A stretch of 47,923 bases of DNA from JBHIKY01 sp042139015. GTDB taxonomy: Bacteria; Bacillota; Bacilli; Bacillales; Marinococcaceae. Made by a program: the position numbers and the translations under genes. Shown one piece after another: positions 14,713 to 23,658 of the stretch. The stretch lies in the NCBI RefSeq assembly GCF_042139015.1, contig NZ_JBHIKY010000028.1:1-47923 (forward strand). Reading direction: 5' to 3'. The notes under the pieces were generated by a model that saw nothing but the letters and a program-made list of their open reading frames with translations, had not been told where the DNA came from and did not search any database. How positions within the stretch are numbered: the stretch's first letter is position 1; the number at the start of each line of letters is the position of its first letter.

Positions 14713-15684
14713 TTAGAGTGATCCTGCAGCAGGATCTAATAAATAATACGTACGTGAAAAGATGGATCCTATTTCATTACAATGATTCTGGAATCTGTCC
14801 AGGAAAGATTTGAGTTCCTCCTGGGAGACCTTCTGAAAATCAATTGATTGAAATTCCTGATCGAGCCGGTTCATCGCATCAAACAGCTCTTCAGAATAAT
14901 GCGAGACTTTTCCGTCTTCAATGTCACGGACAGCAGCCATGACATGATCAATACAATATCTGATCGAACGAGGGAAGACCTTCTCCCCTATTAAAAATTG
15001 CAGAACCTGCGGCGCTGTCATCACTGGTGGATATTGCTTCAAATATGCGTCGAAGCCATTGACAAACTGAAGAGCCGCGAGCCAGTAATAATAATTGTCC
15101 GCCGTTTTTTTATCATCGATGAGAAACGTTTTTTCAGAAATTACATTTAAAATCCGTGCCGTTTTCTCAGCACGCTCCAGCCACTTCCCTATTTGAATAA
15201 AAGCGTGTGGAACATCTCTTGGCATACAGGATTCTATAATTCCCTGTGAAGTGAACGATAATTGTTTAATATGGTAAAGAAATGAATGAACTTCCCTGAT
15301 CGACCAATCAATTCGATTTAAATCCTTTACCAGCCAATAGCATTCATTGAGAGATTCCCATAATTCCTCAGGAAGAGTTTCCCGGCTGGACTTTGCGTTC
15401 TCTCTCGCATAAGTTACACAATTAGAGATAGAGTTTAAGTTGTGATCGGAAAACGATAAATATTGAATGATCGAATCAGTATCCAGAGTGTGATATAACA
15501 GATGATATTCTGTCAGGGACGAGCAGATCTCAATAACCTCTTCCCAGTCTCTATCACTATACATTTCACCGTCAGAAACTTCCAGCATGTTTATGAGGCG
15601 GATGCTTACAACGCGTGCATTATTTTCTGCTCTTTCAATGTTTCTTCCCATCCAGTATAAGCTGTCGGCAACTCTGCTCAGCAT
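14713..15684 (-). CDS. Alpha-E domain protein (DUF403)
   Basis: A 323-aa all-helical protein beginning MLSRVADSLYWMGRNIERAE, the hallmark start of the alpha-E family. A second conserved helix carries GKWLERAEKTARIL. No enzymatic motif. It always occurs with the ATP-grasp and transglutaminase partners, suggesting a scaffold or substrate-binding subunit. Its ATG overlaps the last base of the ATP-grasp stop codon (15684), indicating translational coupling. Confidence 0.9.
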   Translation of the reverse strand: MLSRVADSLYWMGRNIERAENNARVVSIRLINMLEVSDGEMYSDRDWEEVIEICSSLTEYHLLYHTLDTDSIIQYLSFSDHNLNSISNCVTYARENAKSSRETLPEELWESLNECYWLVKDLNRIDWSIREVHSFLYHIKQLSFTSQGIIESCMPRDVPHAFIQIGKWLERAEKTARILNVISEKTFLIDDKKTADNYYYWLAALQFVNGFDAYLKQYPPVMTAPQVLQFLIGEKVFPRSIRYCIDHVMAAVRDIEDGKVSHYSEELFDAMNRLDQEFQSIDFQKVSQEELKSFLDRFQNHCNEIGSIFSRTYYLLDPAAGSL

Positions 15685-17141
15685 TACGATTCTCCTCCTT
15701 CATTCAAAATCCACGTATCCTTGCCTCCTCCTCCTTGAGAGGAATTCACGACTAAAGACCCTTCTTTAAGTGCCACACGGGATAAACCTCCTGGAATGAC
15801 ATGAGTATGTTCCCCTCGGATCACGAAGACCCTCAAATCTACGTGACAAGGGTAAAATCGTTTATCCTGGAAGGCAGGCAGCCTTGAAAGTTGTATAGTC
15901 GGCTGTGCAATATACTGGTGAGGTTCTTCGATTATTTTTTTCTTAAATAATTCAACTTCTTCTTCCTTCGCATGCGGCCCTATCAGCATATCGTAACCTC
16001 CGGAGGCACCGACATTTTTAATTACGAGCTTGTTTATATTGGAAAGAACGAATTCTCTCTGTTCCATTTCATCAAGAAAATAAGTATCCACATTGGGTAT
16101 CAGTGGTTCTTCATTTAAATAATAACGAATCATGGCCGGCACGTAAGCATACACCGCCTTATCATCAGCTACACCATTTCCGATTCCATTTAATATACTG
16201 ACATTACCTCTTCTATAGGCTTCGAGCAGCCCCGGAACCCCAAGCATGGAATCAGGATGAAAAGCAAGTGGATCCAGGAAATCATCATCAATACGGCGGT
16301 AAATAATATCAACCCGCCGCAAGCCTCGGATTGTTTTCATATATACGACATGATCCTTAATAATTAAATCTCTGCCTTCAACCAGTTCAATCCCCATCTG
16401 CTGCGCCAAAAAAACATGATCATAATACGCAGAATTATAAATACCAGGAGTGAGAAGAACGGCCTGAAGCTTGTTTGGACTTAGGGCATTAGGAGGAACA
16501 TGATCCAGCATAGATTCATGTAAATAAGAAACCTGGTGCTCGAGTGTACGGATTGAATGTTTAAAGAAAAACTCAGGAAAGACTTTACGCATAACAAACC
16601 GATTTTGATATACATAGGACATTCCGGATGGATTGCGGAGGTTATCTTCAAGAACTCTGTATTCTCCATTTTCGTCTCTGATGAGATCAATGCCTGCGAG
16701 AAAAATCCGATTACCAATAGGTGGAGCTAATCCGTTTAGCTGCTTCTGGTAGTAATATGGATTATTATAAATTAATTTTTCAGGGATAATGCCGTCTTTT
16801 ATTATTTGTTTCTCTCCATACACGTCTTCGAGAAACATATTCAGTGCTTCCACGCGCTGCTTCATCCCGGATTCAATTCGATTCCACTGTCTCGGTGGAA
16901 TAATAACCGGGATAAAATCAAAGGGCATCGTTCTTTCTGTTCCCACTTCATCACTGTAAACAGTGAAGGTTATTCCCTGTCTGAGAAAACTGAGCTGAGC
17001 TGTTTCATTTTTTTCTGTCAGTTCATCAATACTAAAATCATCCAGAATTTGATTGAACCGTTGGTATTGAGATTTTGGCCTACCATCGCTGTCAAGCATC
17101 TCGTCAAAAAAAGATTTTGCATCATACGTTTGAAACATCAC
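15684..17141 (-). CDS. Circularly permuted ATP-grasp protein
   Basis: A 485-aa CP_ATPgrasp (DUF404/DUF407 fusion) enzyme. Recognisable stretches are LEDVYGEKQI near residue 100, DLIRDENGEYRVLEDNLRNP (near 155), LVEGRDLI, VKNVGASGGYDMLIGP with the Gly-rich ATP loop, and RPFVIRGEH-like DLRVFVIRGEHTHVIPGG towards the end. The family is expected to make an amide bond through an acyl phosphate. GTG 17141 or ATG 17138 may be the start; GGGGG lies 8 and 11 nt upstream. First gene of the trio, with a terminator-like hairpin before it. Confidence 0.92.
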   Translation of the reverse strand: MMFQTYDAKSFFDEMLDSDGRPKSQYQRFNQILDDFSIDELTEKNETAQLSFLRQGITFTVYSDEVGTERTMPFDFIPVIIPPRQWNRIESGMKQRVEALNMFLEDVYGEKQIIKDGIIPEKLIYNNPYYYQKQLNGLAPPIGNRIFLAGIDLIRDENGEYRVLEDNLRNPSGMSYVYQNRFVMRKVFPEFFFKHSIRTLEHQVSYLHESMLDHVPPNALSPNKLQAVLLTPGIYNSAYYDHVFLAQQMGIELVEGRDLIIKDHVVYMKTIRGLRRVDIIYRRIDDDFLDPLAFHPDSMLGVPGLLEAYRRGNVSILNGIGNGVADDKAVYAYVPAMIRYYLNEEPLIPNVDTYFLDEMEQREFVLSNINKLVIKNVGASGGYDMLIGPHAKEEEVELFKKKIIEEPHQYIAQPTIQLSRLPAFQDKRFYPCHVDLRVFVIRGEHTHVIPGGLSRVALKEGSLVVNSSQGGGGKDTWILNEGGES

Positions 17142-17177
17142 ACAGCCATCCCCCTTTTGGATTTAAAATTACAAAGA

Positions 17178-17205
17178 GACAGGATATATTATCTTATACC
17201 CTGTC
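17178..17205 (-). terminator. Terminator of the DHQS-like gene
   Basis: On the minus strand GACAGGgTATA-agataa-TATAtCCTGTC is followed by TCTTTGTAATTTT. It separates the dehydroquinate-synthase-like gene from the ATP-grasp trio. Confidence 0.55.
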
Positions 17206-17267
17206 ACCATGCAAAATAATTATATAAATATTTCGACATTAACGGTCAGATTCCTTTCTAATACCTA

Positions 17268-17822
17268 TTACTTTTCAAATATTTCCTCTGAAATCTTCTT
17301 GCCCAAATGTCTTCCCGGGTGATCAATAAGGCAGATGATTTCCATACCGGCTTTTACTTCTGTGGCCGGAACAGGCTCGGCACTGCTTGTCAACAGCGAT
17401 ACGCTGTCTGAATCCTGAAGGGTGGCAGAAATAAGCTTCCCTTCTGCTTCGATAACGACACGGAGCAGTTCTCGTTTTTCCACTTTAACTCTTCCAAGCG
17501 GTAAATGCTTTGTCTGTTCCCCGTCGTATACAAACAAAGACTGTCCTGCCTCCATTTCAGATAAATATTTCGTATCCCCATCTTGAAAAATATATTGGTG
17601 TACCGCTCCTGCATTTACACGGAACGGTCTGGGAGGGTAGGTTTCTGTAGAACGGTTTTCTGATAATACGAAGACGTAACCATCTCCCGTGTTTCCAACA
17701 AACACCCCTTCAGTCGGAGTCAATATATCTGCAAAATCCAAACAAACTCTTGAACCTGTACCAATTCGTTCAACTGTTTGAACTATTCCAGTTATAGGAT
17801 TTCCTGTGGGGTTACTGGCCAC
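17268..17822 (-). CDS. Stand-alone C-terminal domain of 3-dehydroquinate synthase II (AroB'-like)
   Basis: A protein of 184 aa that matches only the C-terminal half of archaeal-type DHQ synthase II: VERIGTGSRVCLDFADIL, PPRPFRVNAGAVHQYIF, TKYLSEMEAGQSLFVYD, GRVKVEKRELLRVVIEAE, VKAGMEIICL, GRHLGKKISEEIFEK. Full-length enzymes are about 350 aa. No trace of the N-terminal half is seen upstream. The start is GTG 17822 with AAAGGA 10 nt before; a GTG at 17831 is too close. Function is not assured: it could be a binding domain, or a partner of the ATP-grasp trio next to it. High sequence conservation suggests it is not debris. Confidence 0.78.
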   Translation of the reverse strand: MASNPTGNPITGIVQTVERIGTGSRVCLDFADILTPTEGVFVGNTGDGYVFVLSENRSTETYPPRPFRVNAGAVHQYIFQDGDTKYLSEMEAGQSLFVYDGEQTKHLPLGRVKVEKRELLRVVIEAEGKLISATLQDSDSVSLLTSSAEPVPATEVKAGMEIICLIDHPGRHLGKKISEEIFEK

Positions 17823-17847
17823 TCTTCTCACGTCCTTTCTAAACTAA

Positions 17848-17893
17848 AATAGAAGATGCTGCATGTCCGGTACATTCCCGTGACAAGCAGCAT
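17848..17893 (-). terminator. Terminator of the 66-aa membrane protein gene
   Basis: On the minus strand ATGCTGC-TTGTC ... GGACA-TGCAGCAT forms a long stem followed by CTTCTATTTTAG, directly after the stop of the gene at 17894. Confidence 0.6.
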
Positions 17894-18094
17894 TCATTCC
17901 CCGGAAGAATTTCCTTCCAATTCTTTCACAATACCTTTCTTAAACTCTTTCACAATAACGAAAGAAAATAAAAGTAGAAATATTACGACCATCGTTTCAG
18001 ATAAATCCGCTATGTAAACACTGAATGAAGAAAGTATCTGCACCATTAAGATAATAAACCAAATACTTGTAAGCACCTTTAATATGTTTGCCAC
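17894..18094 (-). CDS. Small two-helix membrane protein
   Basis: A 66-aa protein with two hydrophobic segments (residues about 8-29 and 34-48: IWFIILMVQILSSF, MVVIFLLLFSFVIV) and a charged C-terminal tail (KEFKKGIVKELEGN). GTG start at 18094 with AGGTGAT 4-6 nt upstream. No family recognised. A terminator follows, so it is probably monocistronic. Confidence 0.65.
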   Translation of the reverse strand: MANILKVLTSIWFIILMVQILSSFSVYIADLSETMVVIFLLLFSFVIVKEFKKGIVKELEGNSSGE

Positions 18095-18231
18095 TTATAT
18101 CACCTGACATTATGAGAATTTTCGTATCTTTTATTATACCTTATTTACTGATTACTTTCATCTCTTCCCAAATTATATGTATGGCAGGAAACATTTCGGA
18201 AGAAGCTATAGTGGAAGGAGGATGACAACTA

Positions 18232-18867
18232 ATGAAAAGATATCATTATTTTTCTGCTGCTGCCGCAGTTCTAGTACTTTTAAGCGGCTGTAAAGAAGGA
18301 GCGGGACCATCAAATGAAATCATATTTGATGATACTGTTAAAAAAGTCAACGCCGAAGCCGTACGGGCGGAAGGCAGTGACGTTGCAAAAGCAGAAATGA
18401 TCGACACCAATGGCGAAAGAATCGGCACGGTTACCTTTCATGAAAAAGATAAAGCTGTCCTCGCTGAAGCTGTATTTCAAACAGGTATTCCACAGGGTTT
18501 CCATGGTTTCCATATTCATGAGACAGGGACTTGTGAACCTGATGCCGCGGGGGGAGCTTTTTCCACAGCTGGCAGTCATTATAATCCAGATGGAGGGACC
18601 CACGGCGAGCACGCCGGTGACATGCCGGTCATTTACGGACTCGGGGACGGATCAGCGTACATGTACACTGCTTTGGATAAGATTGACGCCCGTCGTCTCG
18701 CAAATGAACAGAGAGCAGTTATTGTTCATTCTGCTTCAGATAATTATGCCAACATACCAGATCGTTATCAGAGCAATGATCAGCAGCAGCCAGGTCCAGA
18801 TGAAGAAACACTCAGCACCGGCGATTCAGGAAATAGGATTTCCTGTGGGGTAATTAAATCAAAATAA
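18232..18867 (+). CDS. sodC: Cu/Zn superoxide dismutase lipoprotein
   Basis: A 211-aa exported lipoprotein: signal peptide with lipobox LLSGC (Cys20), then a SodC domain. Metal ligands are present: GFHGFHIHE (Cu His), GSHYNPDGGTHGEHAGD (bridging His, Zn His and Asp) and VIVHSASDNY (Cu His). The disulfide Cys pair is GTCEP and RISCG. Unlike B. subtilis YojM, reported to lack part of the copper site, all ligands appear conserved here, so dismutase activity is expected on the outer face of the membrane. The start has AAGGAGG upstream. Confidence 0.94.
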   Translation: MKRYHYFSAAAAVLVLLSGCKEGAGPSNEIIFDDTVKKVNAEAVRAEGSDVAKAEMIDTNGERIGTVTFHEKDKAVLAEAVFQTGIPQGFHGFHIHETGTCEPDAAGGAFSTAGSHYNPDGGTHGEHAGDMPVIYGLGDGSAYMYTALDKIDARRLANEQRAVIVHSASDNYANIPDRYQSNDQQQPGPDEETLSTGDSGNRISCGVIKSK

Positions 18868-18923
18868 ATAATTTTCACAAAGCCGCTCTTCCAATCCTTT
18901 TCTAAAGTATTCTCAAAAAAACA

Positions 18924-18949
18924 AGAACTCCGGTAAACAGCGGAGTTCT
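18924..18949. terminator. Bidirectional terminator sodC/terC
   Basis: The 9-bp stem AGAACTCCG / CGGAGTTCT, with A-run on the left and T-rich on the right, lies between the convergent sodC and TerC genes. Confidence 0.8.
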
Positions 18950-18959
18950 CTTAAATAAA

Positions 18960-19763
18960 TTATCTCTCTGAAACGCTTGATCCCTGAAGGTCTGGTTCCT
19001 TTTTTGATAAAAACCAGCCGCTTGCTGCAATTAAAACTAAGACAATGTAAAAAGTGGTCTTCCATAAAGTTGAATGGGCAAAATCTTCAGGAATAATTCC
19101 GAGTGCCGGATGAGCCAGAGTATACACTGCAAGTTTTACCCCCACCCATCCTACAATAACAAAGGCCGCAATTTCGAGACCGGGACGCTTATGGAGAAGC
19201 TTTACGAACAACGTAGCCGCAAAACGCATGATAACAACGCCAATTAAACCACCTGTTAAGATTACTAAAAATTTTCCTCCATCCATTCCTCCAATTGCAG
19301 GAAGGGGAGTATTTGGCAGCGTTACTGCCAAAGCAACAGCGGCAAGAATCGAGTCAACTGCAAATGCAACGTCCGCAACTTCTACTTTAAGAACAGTTGT
19401 CCAGAAGCTTTTCCTAGAGGCTTCTTTTTGCTGCAGCTCCGCTTCTAGTTTTTCTGCTTTATCCTCTTCCTTTTTAAAATAAAATTTTCTCACAATATGG
19501 TTAATAGCCATAAACAATAAGTATAGAGCTCCGATTGCCTGAACCTGCCATACGTCAATTAAAAATGAAATAGTAAACAAAGAAGCAAAACGAAATACGA
19601 AAGCTCCTGCCAGTCCATAAAACAATGCTTTTTTCCGCTGTTTTTCCGGAAGCTTTTTTACCATTATAGCTAATACCAATGCATTATCTGCAGCTAGAAT
19701 GCCTTCCAATAATATTAATACAATCAATACCCAGCCGTACTCTAAAAGAATGCTTATATCCAT
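18960..19763 (-). CDS. TerC family integral membrane protein (Mn2+ exporter type)
   Basis: A 267-aa protein with about 7 transmembrane segments and the family's acidic motifs LLEGILAADNALVLA and VEVADVAFAVDSI. The first ATG (19781) lacks a ribosome site; ATG 19763 follows AAAAGGGG and gives MDISILLEYG. TerC homologues YkoY/YceF of B. subtilis export Mn2+, in part to metallate secreted enzymes. A Mn2+-sensing yybP-ykoY riboswitch with terminator in its leader directly supports that role here. Confidence 0.93.
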   Translation of the reverse strand: MDISILLEYGWVLIVLILLEGILAADNALVLAIMVKKLPEKQRKKALFYGLAGAFVFRFASLFTISFLIDVWQVQAIGALYLLFMAINHIVRKFYFKKEEDKAEKLEAELQQKEASRKSFWTTVLKVEVADVAFAVDSILAAVALAVTLPNTPLPAIGGMDGGKFLVILTGGLIGVVIMRFAATLFVKLLHKRPGLEIAAFVIVGWVGVKLAVYTLAHPALGIIPEDFAHSTLWKTTFYIVLVLIAASGWFLSKKEPDLQGSSVSER

Positions 19764-19843
19764 TGTTTTCCCCTTTTCCAATAGTTTGTTTTCGTTTAGC
19801 GTACCCGCACAGTTAAAGCTTCAATATAGCATTTTTTTCCATC

Positions 19844-19972
19844 AAAAAAGACCTCTGCCCCGTTATTTAATAACAGGCAAAGGTCTCGCTGACAACAATT
19901 ATTGTCCATTAAAACCGGAGAGCTTATACTCTCGTATTGACGATTTTAATGTAACGCTACTCCCCTAAGCAA
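19844..19972 (-). promoter_or_regulatory. yybP-ykoY (Mn2+) riboswitch upstream of terC
   Basis: Read on the minus strand, GCTTAGGGGAGTAGCG (from 19970), ACGTCAATACGAGAG-like CGTCAATACGAG, GCTCTCCGG, and GTTGTCAGCGAGACCTTTGCC are the landmarks of the manganese aptamer in order. The last of these forms one arm of a terminator, AGACCTTTGCC / GGGGCAGAGGTCT, with TTTTTT. The expected action is transcription read-through when Mn2+ is bound. Confidence 0.88.
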
Positions 19973-20028
19973 GGAAATATTTGATTATATACAATGTAAT
20001 GCTTTTTCTTGAAAAAGTCAATCATACT

Positions 20029-21927
20029 TTATTCCAATTCCTTCAGTTCTTCTACAAGCTCCGAAAGCTCTTCCCAGCGTTCCATCGCGTTTTCAAGCTC
20101 CATGGTTAATACACGCTGTTCTTCGGTCCACTGCTGTACTGCTTCAAAATCGCTCCCTGCTGCAGTTATTCTCTCCTCCACCGATTCAAGCTTTTCCTCG
20201 AGTTCAGTGATTTTATCTTCAATTGTCTCCCATTCTTTTTTTTCTTTATAAGAAAGTTTTCTTGATTTCTTTTTTACCGGCGATTCTGGCCCAGGGGATT
20301 TGATTTCGTCAGGCACAGTCTGGCTTTGCATTTCGAGTCCTGACTTTTCCCGATAATCCGAGTAATTACCAAAATACAAGGAGACCTCTCGGTTATGAAA
20401 TACATATAATTTGTCAATGACTCGATCGAGAAAGTAACGATCGTGAGAAACAGTAATTACTACCCCGGGAAAATGGTCAAGATATTCTTCTAATACACTC
20501 AGTGTCTCAGTGTCAAGATCATTAGTCGGCTCGTCTAAGAAAAGGACATTCGGTTCCTTCATTAATACACCGAGAAGATAAAGACGGCGTCTCTCGCCTC
20601 CTGAAAGCCTATTGATATGATTCCACTGCATCGGTCTTGGAAACAAGAAGCGCTCGAGCATTTGTTCCGCAGTAATGGTCGTTCCCTCCGTTGTGGTGAC
20701 AACTTCAGCAATCTCTCTAATATATTCAATGACGCGTAAGCTTTCGTCCATATCAGTATGATCCTGCCTGTAATACCCAACATCTACTGTGCTTCCATGT
20801 TCAACCCAACCAGTATCAGGTTTTTCAATACGGGCCAGAACATTCAGCAAGGTGGATTTACCGCTCCCGTTTGCTCCAATCATGCCTATCCTGTCTCCGG
20901 AAGTAATCAAGCAGCTGAAATCTGAAAATAACGTTGTTCCCCCATAGCCTTTAGAGAGATTCTCCGCTTCAATTACTTTTTTACCCAGCCTTGAAGAGCC
21001 AACTGCGAAATCCACTTCTTCTTTACCAGGAGCTGCTTTCACTTCTTTCATTGACTCCACACGCTGCACCCTTGCCTTCTGCTTCGTACCACGGGCTTTC
21101 GGCCCGCGCCGCAGCCAATCCAGCTCTTTTCTAAGTGTGTTTTGTCGCTTAACGTCAAGAGATGCTTCAAGAGCCTCTCGTTCTGCTTTTTTTTCTAAAA
21201 ATAATTCATAATTGCCGAGGTAGGTAAAAAGCCTTCCCTTGTCCAGCTCAAAAATTTTGGTGGTCACGCGATTAAGAAAGTAACGATCATGAGTCACCAG
21301 CATTAAGGATCCTTGATAGGTCGATAAATATTTCTCAAGCCATTCTACCGTCTCATTGTCCAGGTGGTTTGTCGGTTCATCCAGAAGTAATAAATCAGCT
21401 GGCTGAATCAGCGCCTTAGCAATAGCCACCCGTTTTTTCTGCCCTCCGGACAGTTGGCTTCCCTTTTTAAAAAATTCAGTTACACCTAATTTGGTCAATA
21501 TTTGCTTAGCGAGTGTACCTGCTTCCCACGCACTGTTTTCGTCCATTTGTTGCTGCAGTTTCAGAAGCTGCTGCTGCTTTCGTTCATTCTCTGGATCTTC
21601 ATTAAGGAATGCTGCTGCTGTTTCATATTGTCTCAGTAAATTCATTACAGGAGAGTCTCCATCATACACCTGTTCCAGCACCGTTTTCTCTGCATCAAGA
21701 ATAGGGTCTTGAGGCAGATATTCCACTCGCAAATTATTGGCGTGGTAAATAAAACCATCTTCCTTGCTTTCCTGCCCTGACAGAATTTTTAATAATGATG
21801 ATTTGCCAGTTCCATTTACTCCAATTAATCCAATTCGATCATGAGGCTCCACCGTAAAAGAAATATGTCGAAATAATTCTTTATCACCGTATGTTTTTAA
21901 AAGCTTATCTGCTCTCATTACACTCAT
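20029..21927 (-). CDS. ABC-F ATPase, Uup/YfmR type
   Basis: A 632-aa soluble protein with two ABC domains: Walker A GVNGTGKSS and GANGSGKST, signatures LSGGQKKR and LSGGERRR, DEPTNHLD and DEPTNDLD. The linker between them is rich in Arg/Lys, and a C-terminal coiled coil of about 80 residues (KKSRKLSYKEKKEWE onward) is typical of Uup/YfmR. These act on the ribosome E site to relieve stalling. ATG 21927 follows AGGTG; the GTG three codons upstream is part of that site. It is monocistronic; antibiotic-resistance ABC-F types differ in linker length, so a housekeeping role is likelier. Confidence 0.93.
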   Translation of the reverse strand: MSVMRADKLLKTYGDKELFRHISFTVEPHDRIGLIGVNGTGKSSLLKILSGQESKEDGFIYHANNLRVEYLPQDPILDAEKTVLEQVYDGDSPVMNLLRQYETAAAFLNEDPENERKQQQLLKLQQQMDENSAWEAGTLAKQILTKLGVTEFFKKGSQLSGGQKKRVAIAKALIQPADLLLLDEPTNHLDNETVEWLEKYLSTYQGSLMLVTHDRYFLNRVTTKIFELDKGRLFTYLGNYELFLEKKAEREALEASLDVKRQNTLRKELDWLRRGPKARGTKQKARVQRVESMKEVKAAPGKEEVDFAVGSSRLGKKVIEAENLSKGYGGTTLFSDFSCLITSGDRIGMIGANGSGKSTLLNVLARIEKPDTGWVEHGSTVDVGYYRQDHTDMDESLRVIEYIREIAEVVTTTEGTTITAEQMLERFLFPRPMQWNHINRLSGGERRRLYLLGVLMKEPNVLFLDEPTNDLDTETLSVLEEYLDHFPGVVITVSHDRYFLDRVIDKLYVFHNREVSLYFGNYSDYREKSGLEMQSQTVPDEIKSPGPESPVKKKSRKLSYKEKKEWETIEDKITELEEKLESVEERITAAGSDFEAVQQWTEEQRVLTMELENAMERWEELSELVEELKELE

Positions 21928-22077
21928 TTTTTTCACCTGTCTCCATTAGCTTGTCTATATATCATAACATCTCAAAAATTAAAGAAAAATTGGCTTGTCG
22001 AAAAGTTCAAAAGGTGAAAGCCTTACTACTCGTATCTCTCATTATTTAAATAAGATAAAACTATTTTTAAATAAAAA

Positions 22078-22106
22078 GAGAACCGGCACCATTTGGGCCC
22101 GGCTCT
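22078..22106 (-). terminator. Terminator of cshA
   Basis: On the minus strand AGAGCCGG...CCGGTTCTC is followed by TTTTTATTT, 3 nt after the cshA stop codon. Confidence 0.85.
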
Positions 22107-22109
22107 GAA

Positions 22110-23543
22110 TTACATTGATTTCTTCCGTTTGTTGTTTTTGCGGCTGTTTTTCCACTGCTGATCAGAACGTGATGACCGAAATGGCCGTTTTTTCTTATTG
22201 CCCTGTTTTTTTCCGCCTTTTGGACGCAGTGGTGCTTCTTCTGTCAATTTTACTGATGATTGCTCTGAGGAGGTAGTGTTCAATTTTAACGCTGCAGATA
22301 CAAGTGTAACTGCATCATAACCATTGAGGAGCGTTTTGGCCGTACTTTCAAGCTCCTCTAAATTATCATTTTTAATCACTTCAAGCAGTTTGCTTACTGT
22401 CTGCTGGTGACGCCCCTCCATCGCTTCAGTAAAAGTAGGCATCGACTGTCTGTCAATTTTTTTCTGTGTTGTTTTTTCGATAAAGGAAAGATGGCCCATT
22501 TCTCTCGGGGTTACGAAACTGTAAGCGATTCCTCCTTTTCCGGCTCTTCCGGTCCGGCCGATACGGTGCACATAGCTTTCCGGGTCCTGAGGAAGATCAA
22601 AGTTATAAACATGTGTCACGCCGCTTACATCCAATCCTCTAGCCGCAACATCTGTAGCCACAAGAATGTCTACTGCGTTATTTTTAAATTTGCGCAGAAC
22701 CTGGCTTCGTCTCTCCTGTTTAAGATCACCGTGAATTCCTTCTGCAGCATAGCCCCTTTGATTAAGGGCTTCAGCAAGCTCATCAACACGCCGCTTTGTT
22801 CTCCCAAATACAATGGCGAGGTCCGGAGGAGTAATATCCAACAAGTAGGATAGAGTATCAAATTTTTGCTTTTCCGGAACTTCAATGTAGCGCTGCTCAA
22901 TATTAGATACAGTCAGCCCTTTGCTTTTAACTTTTACAACTTCAGGATCATTCATAAATTGAGCTGTTACATTTTGCAGGCGCGGAGGCATCGTGGCAGA
23001 GAACAAGAAGGTGAGTCGTTCTTCCGGCACCTCTTTTAGAATTGTTTCAATATCTTCGATAAAACCCATGCTCAGCATTTCATCGGCTTCGTCAAGCACG
23101 ACCATGTTAATATACGCCGGGCGGATCGTTTTACGGCGCATATGATCCATCAAACGGCCGGGCGTGGCTACTATAATCTGCGGGCTTCTCTTGATTGCCT
23201 TGATTTGGCGGCCGATTTCCTGGCCTCCGTAAATAGCAAGGGCTCTTACACCTTTATGGCGGCCAAGCTTATTAAGCTCTTCTGATACTTGAATAGCAAG
23301 CTCACGGGTAGGGGCCAGAACAAGTCCCTGCGGGTGCTTTTCATCCAATTTCATTTTTTCGATCATCGGAATACCGAAAGCAGCTGTTTTACCAGTTCCT
23401 GTCTGAGCCTGCCCTATAATGTCTCGACCTTCTTTTGCTATTGGAATAACTTCTGCCTGAATAGCTGTGGCTTCTTCAAATCCCATGTCCATTATCGAAC
23501 GGAATATACTCTGTTCAATATTTAAATCTTGAAATAATGTCAA
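22110..23543 (-). CDS. cshA: DEAD-box RNA helicase CshA
   Basis: A 477-aa RNA helicase with the full motif set: Q motif (F..MGFEEATAIQ), AQTGTGKT, PTRELAIQ, DEAD (VLDEADEM), SAT (LFSATMP), ARGLDV and HRIGRTGRAG. The basic C-terminal tail (KKQGNKKKRPFR to the end) resembles CshA, which works with the RNA degradosome and in cold adaptation. It aligns closely with B. subtilis CshA (494 aa). The leader is unusually long and carries a terminator-like hairpin and a possible micro-ORF. Confidence 0.95.
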   Translation of the reverse strand: MTLFQDLNIEQSIFRSIMDMGFEEATAIQAEVIPIAKEGRDIIGQAQTGTGKTAAFGIPMIEKMKLDEKHPQGLVLAPTRELAIQVSEELNKLGRHKGVRALAIYGGQEIGRQIKAIKRSPQIIVATPGRLMDHMRRKTIRPAYINMVVLDEADEMLSMGFIEDIETILKEVPEERLTFLFSATMPPRLQNVTAQFMNDPEVVKVKSKGLTVSNIEQRYIEVPEKQKFDTLSYLLDITPPDLAIVFGRTKRRVDELAEALNQRGYAAEGIHGDLKQERRSQVLRKFKNNAVDILVATDVAARGLDVSGVTHVYNFDLPQDPESYVHRIGRTGRAGKGGIAYSFVTPREMGHLSFIEKTTQKKIDRQSMPTFTEAMEGRHQQTVSKLLEVIKNDNLEELESTAKTLLNGYDAVTLVSAALKLNTTSSEQSSVKLTEEAPLRPKGGKKQGNKKKRPFRSSRSDQQWKNSRKNNKRKKSM

Positions 23544-23658
23544 TATACTAACTCCTTTTTTTCTATTGTTGCCGGTTTAATATTATTTATTTTTCCCCGT
23601 CTTCCGGGTTTCATGTGAGATTAGAAAACCAAAATGTTGTGGTAAGACAAATAAAAAA

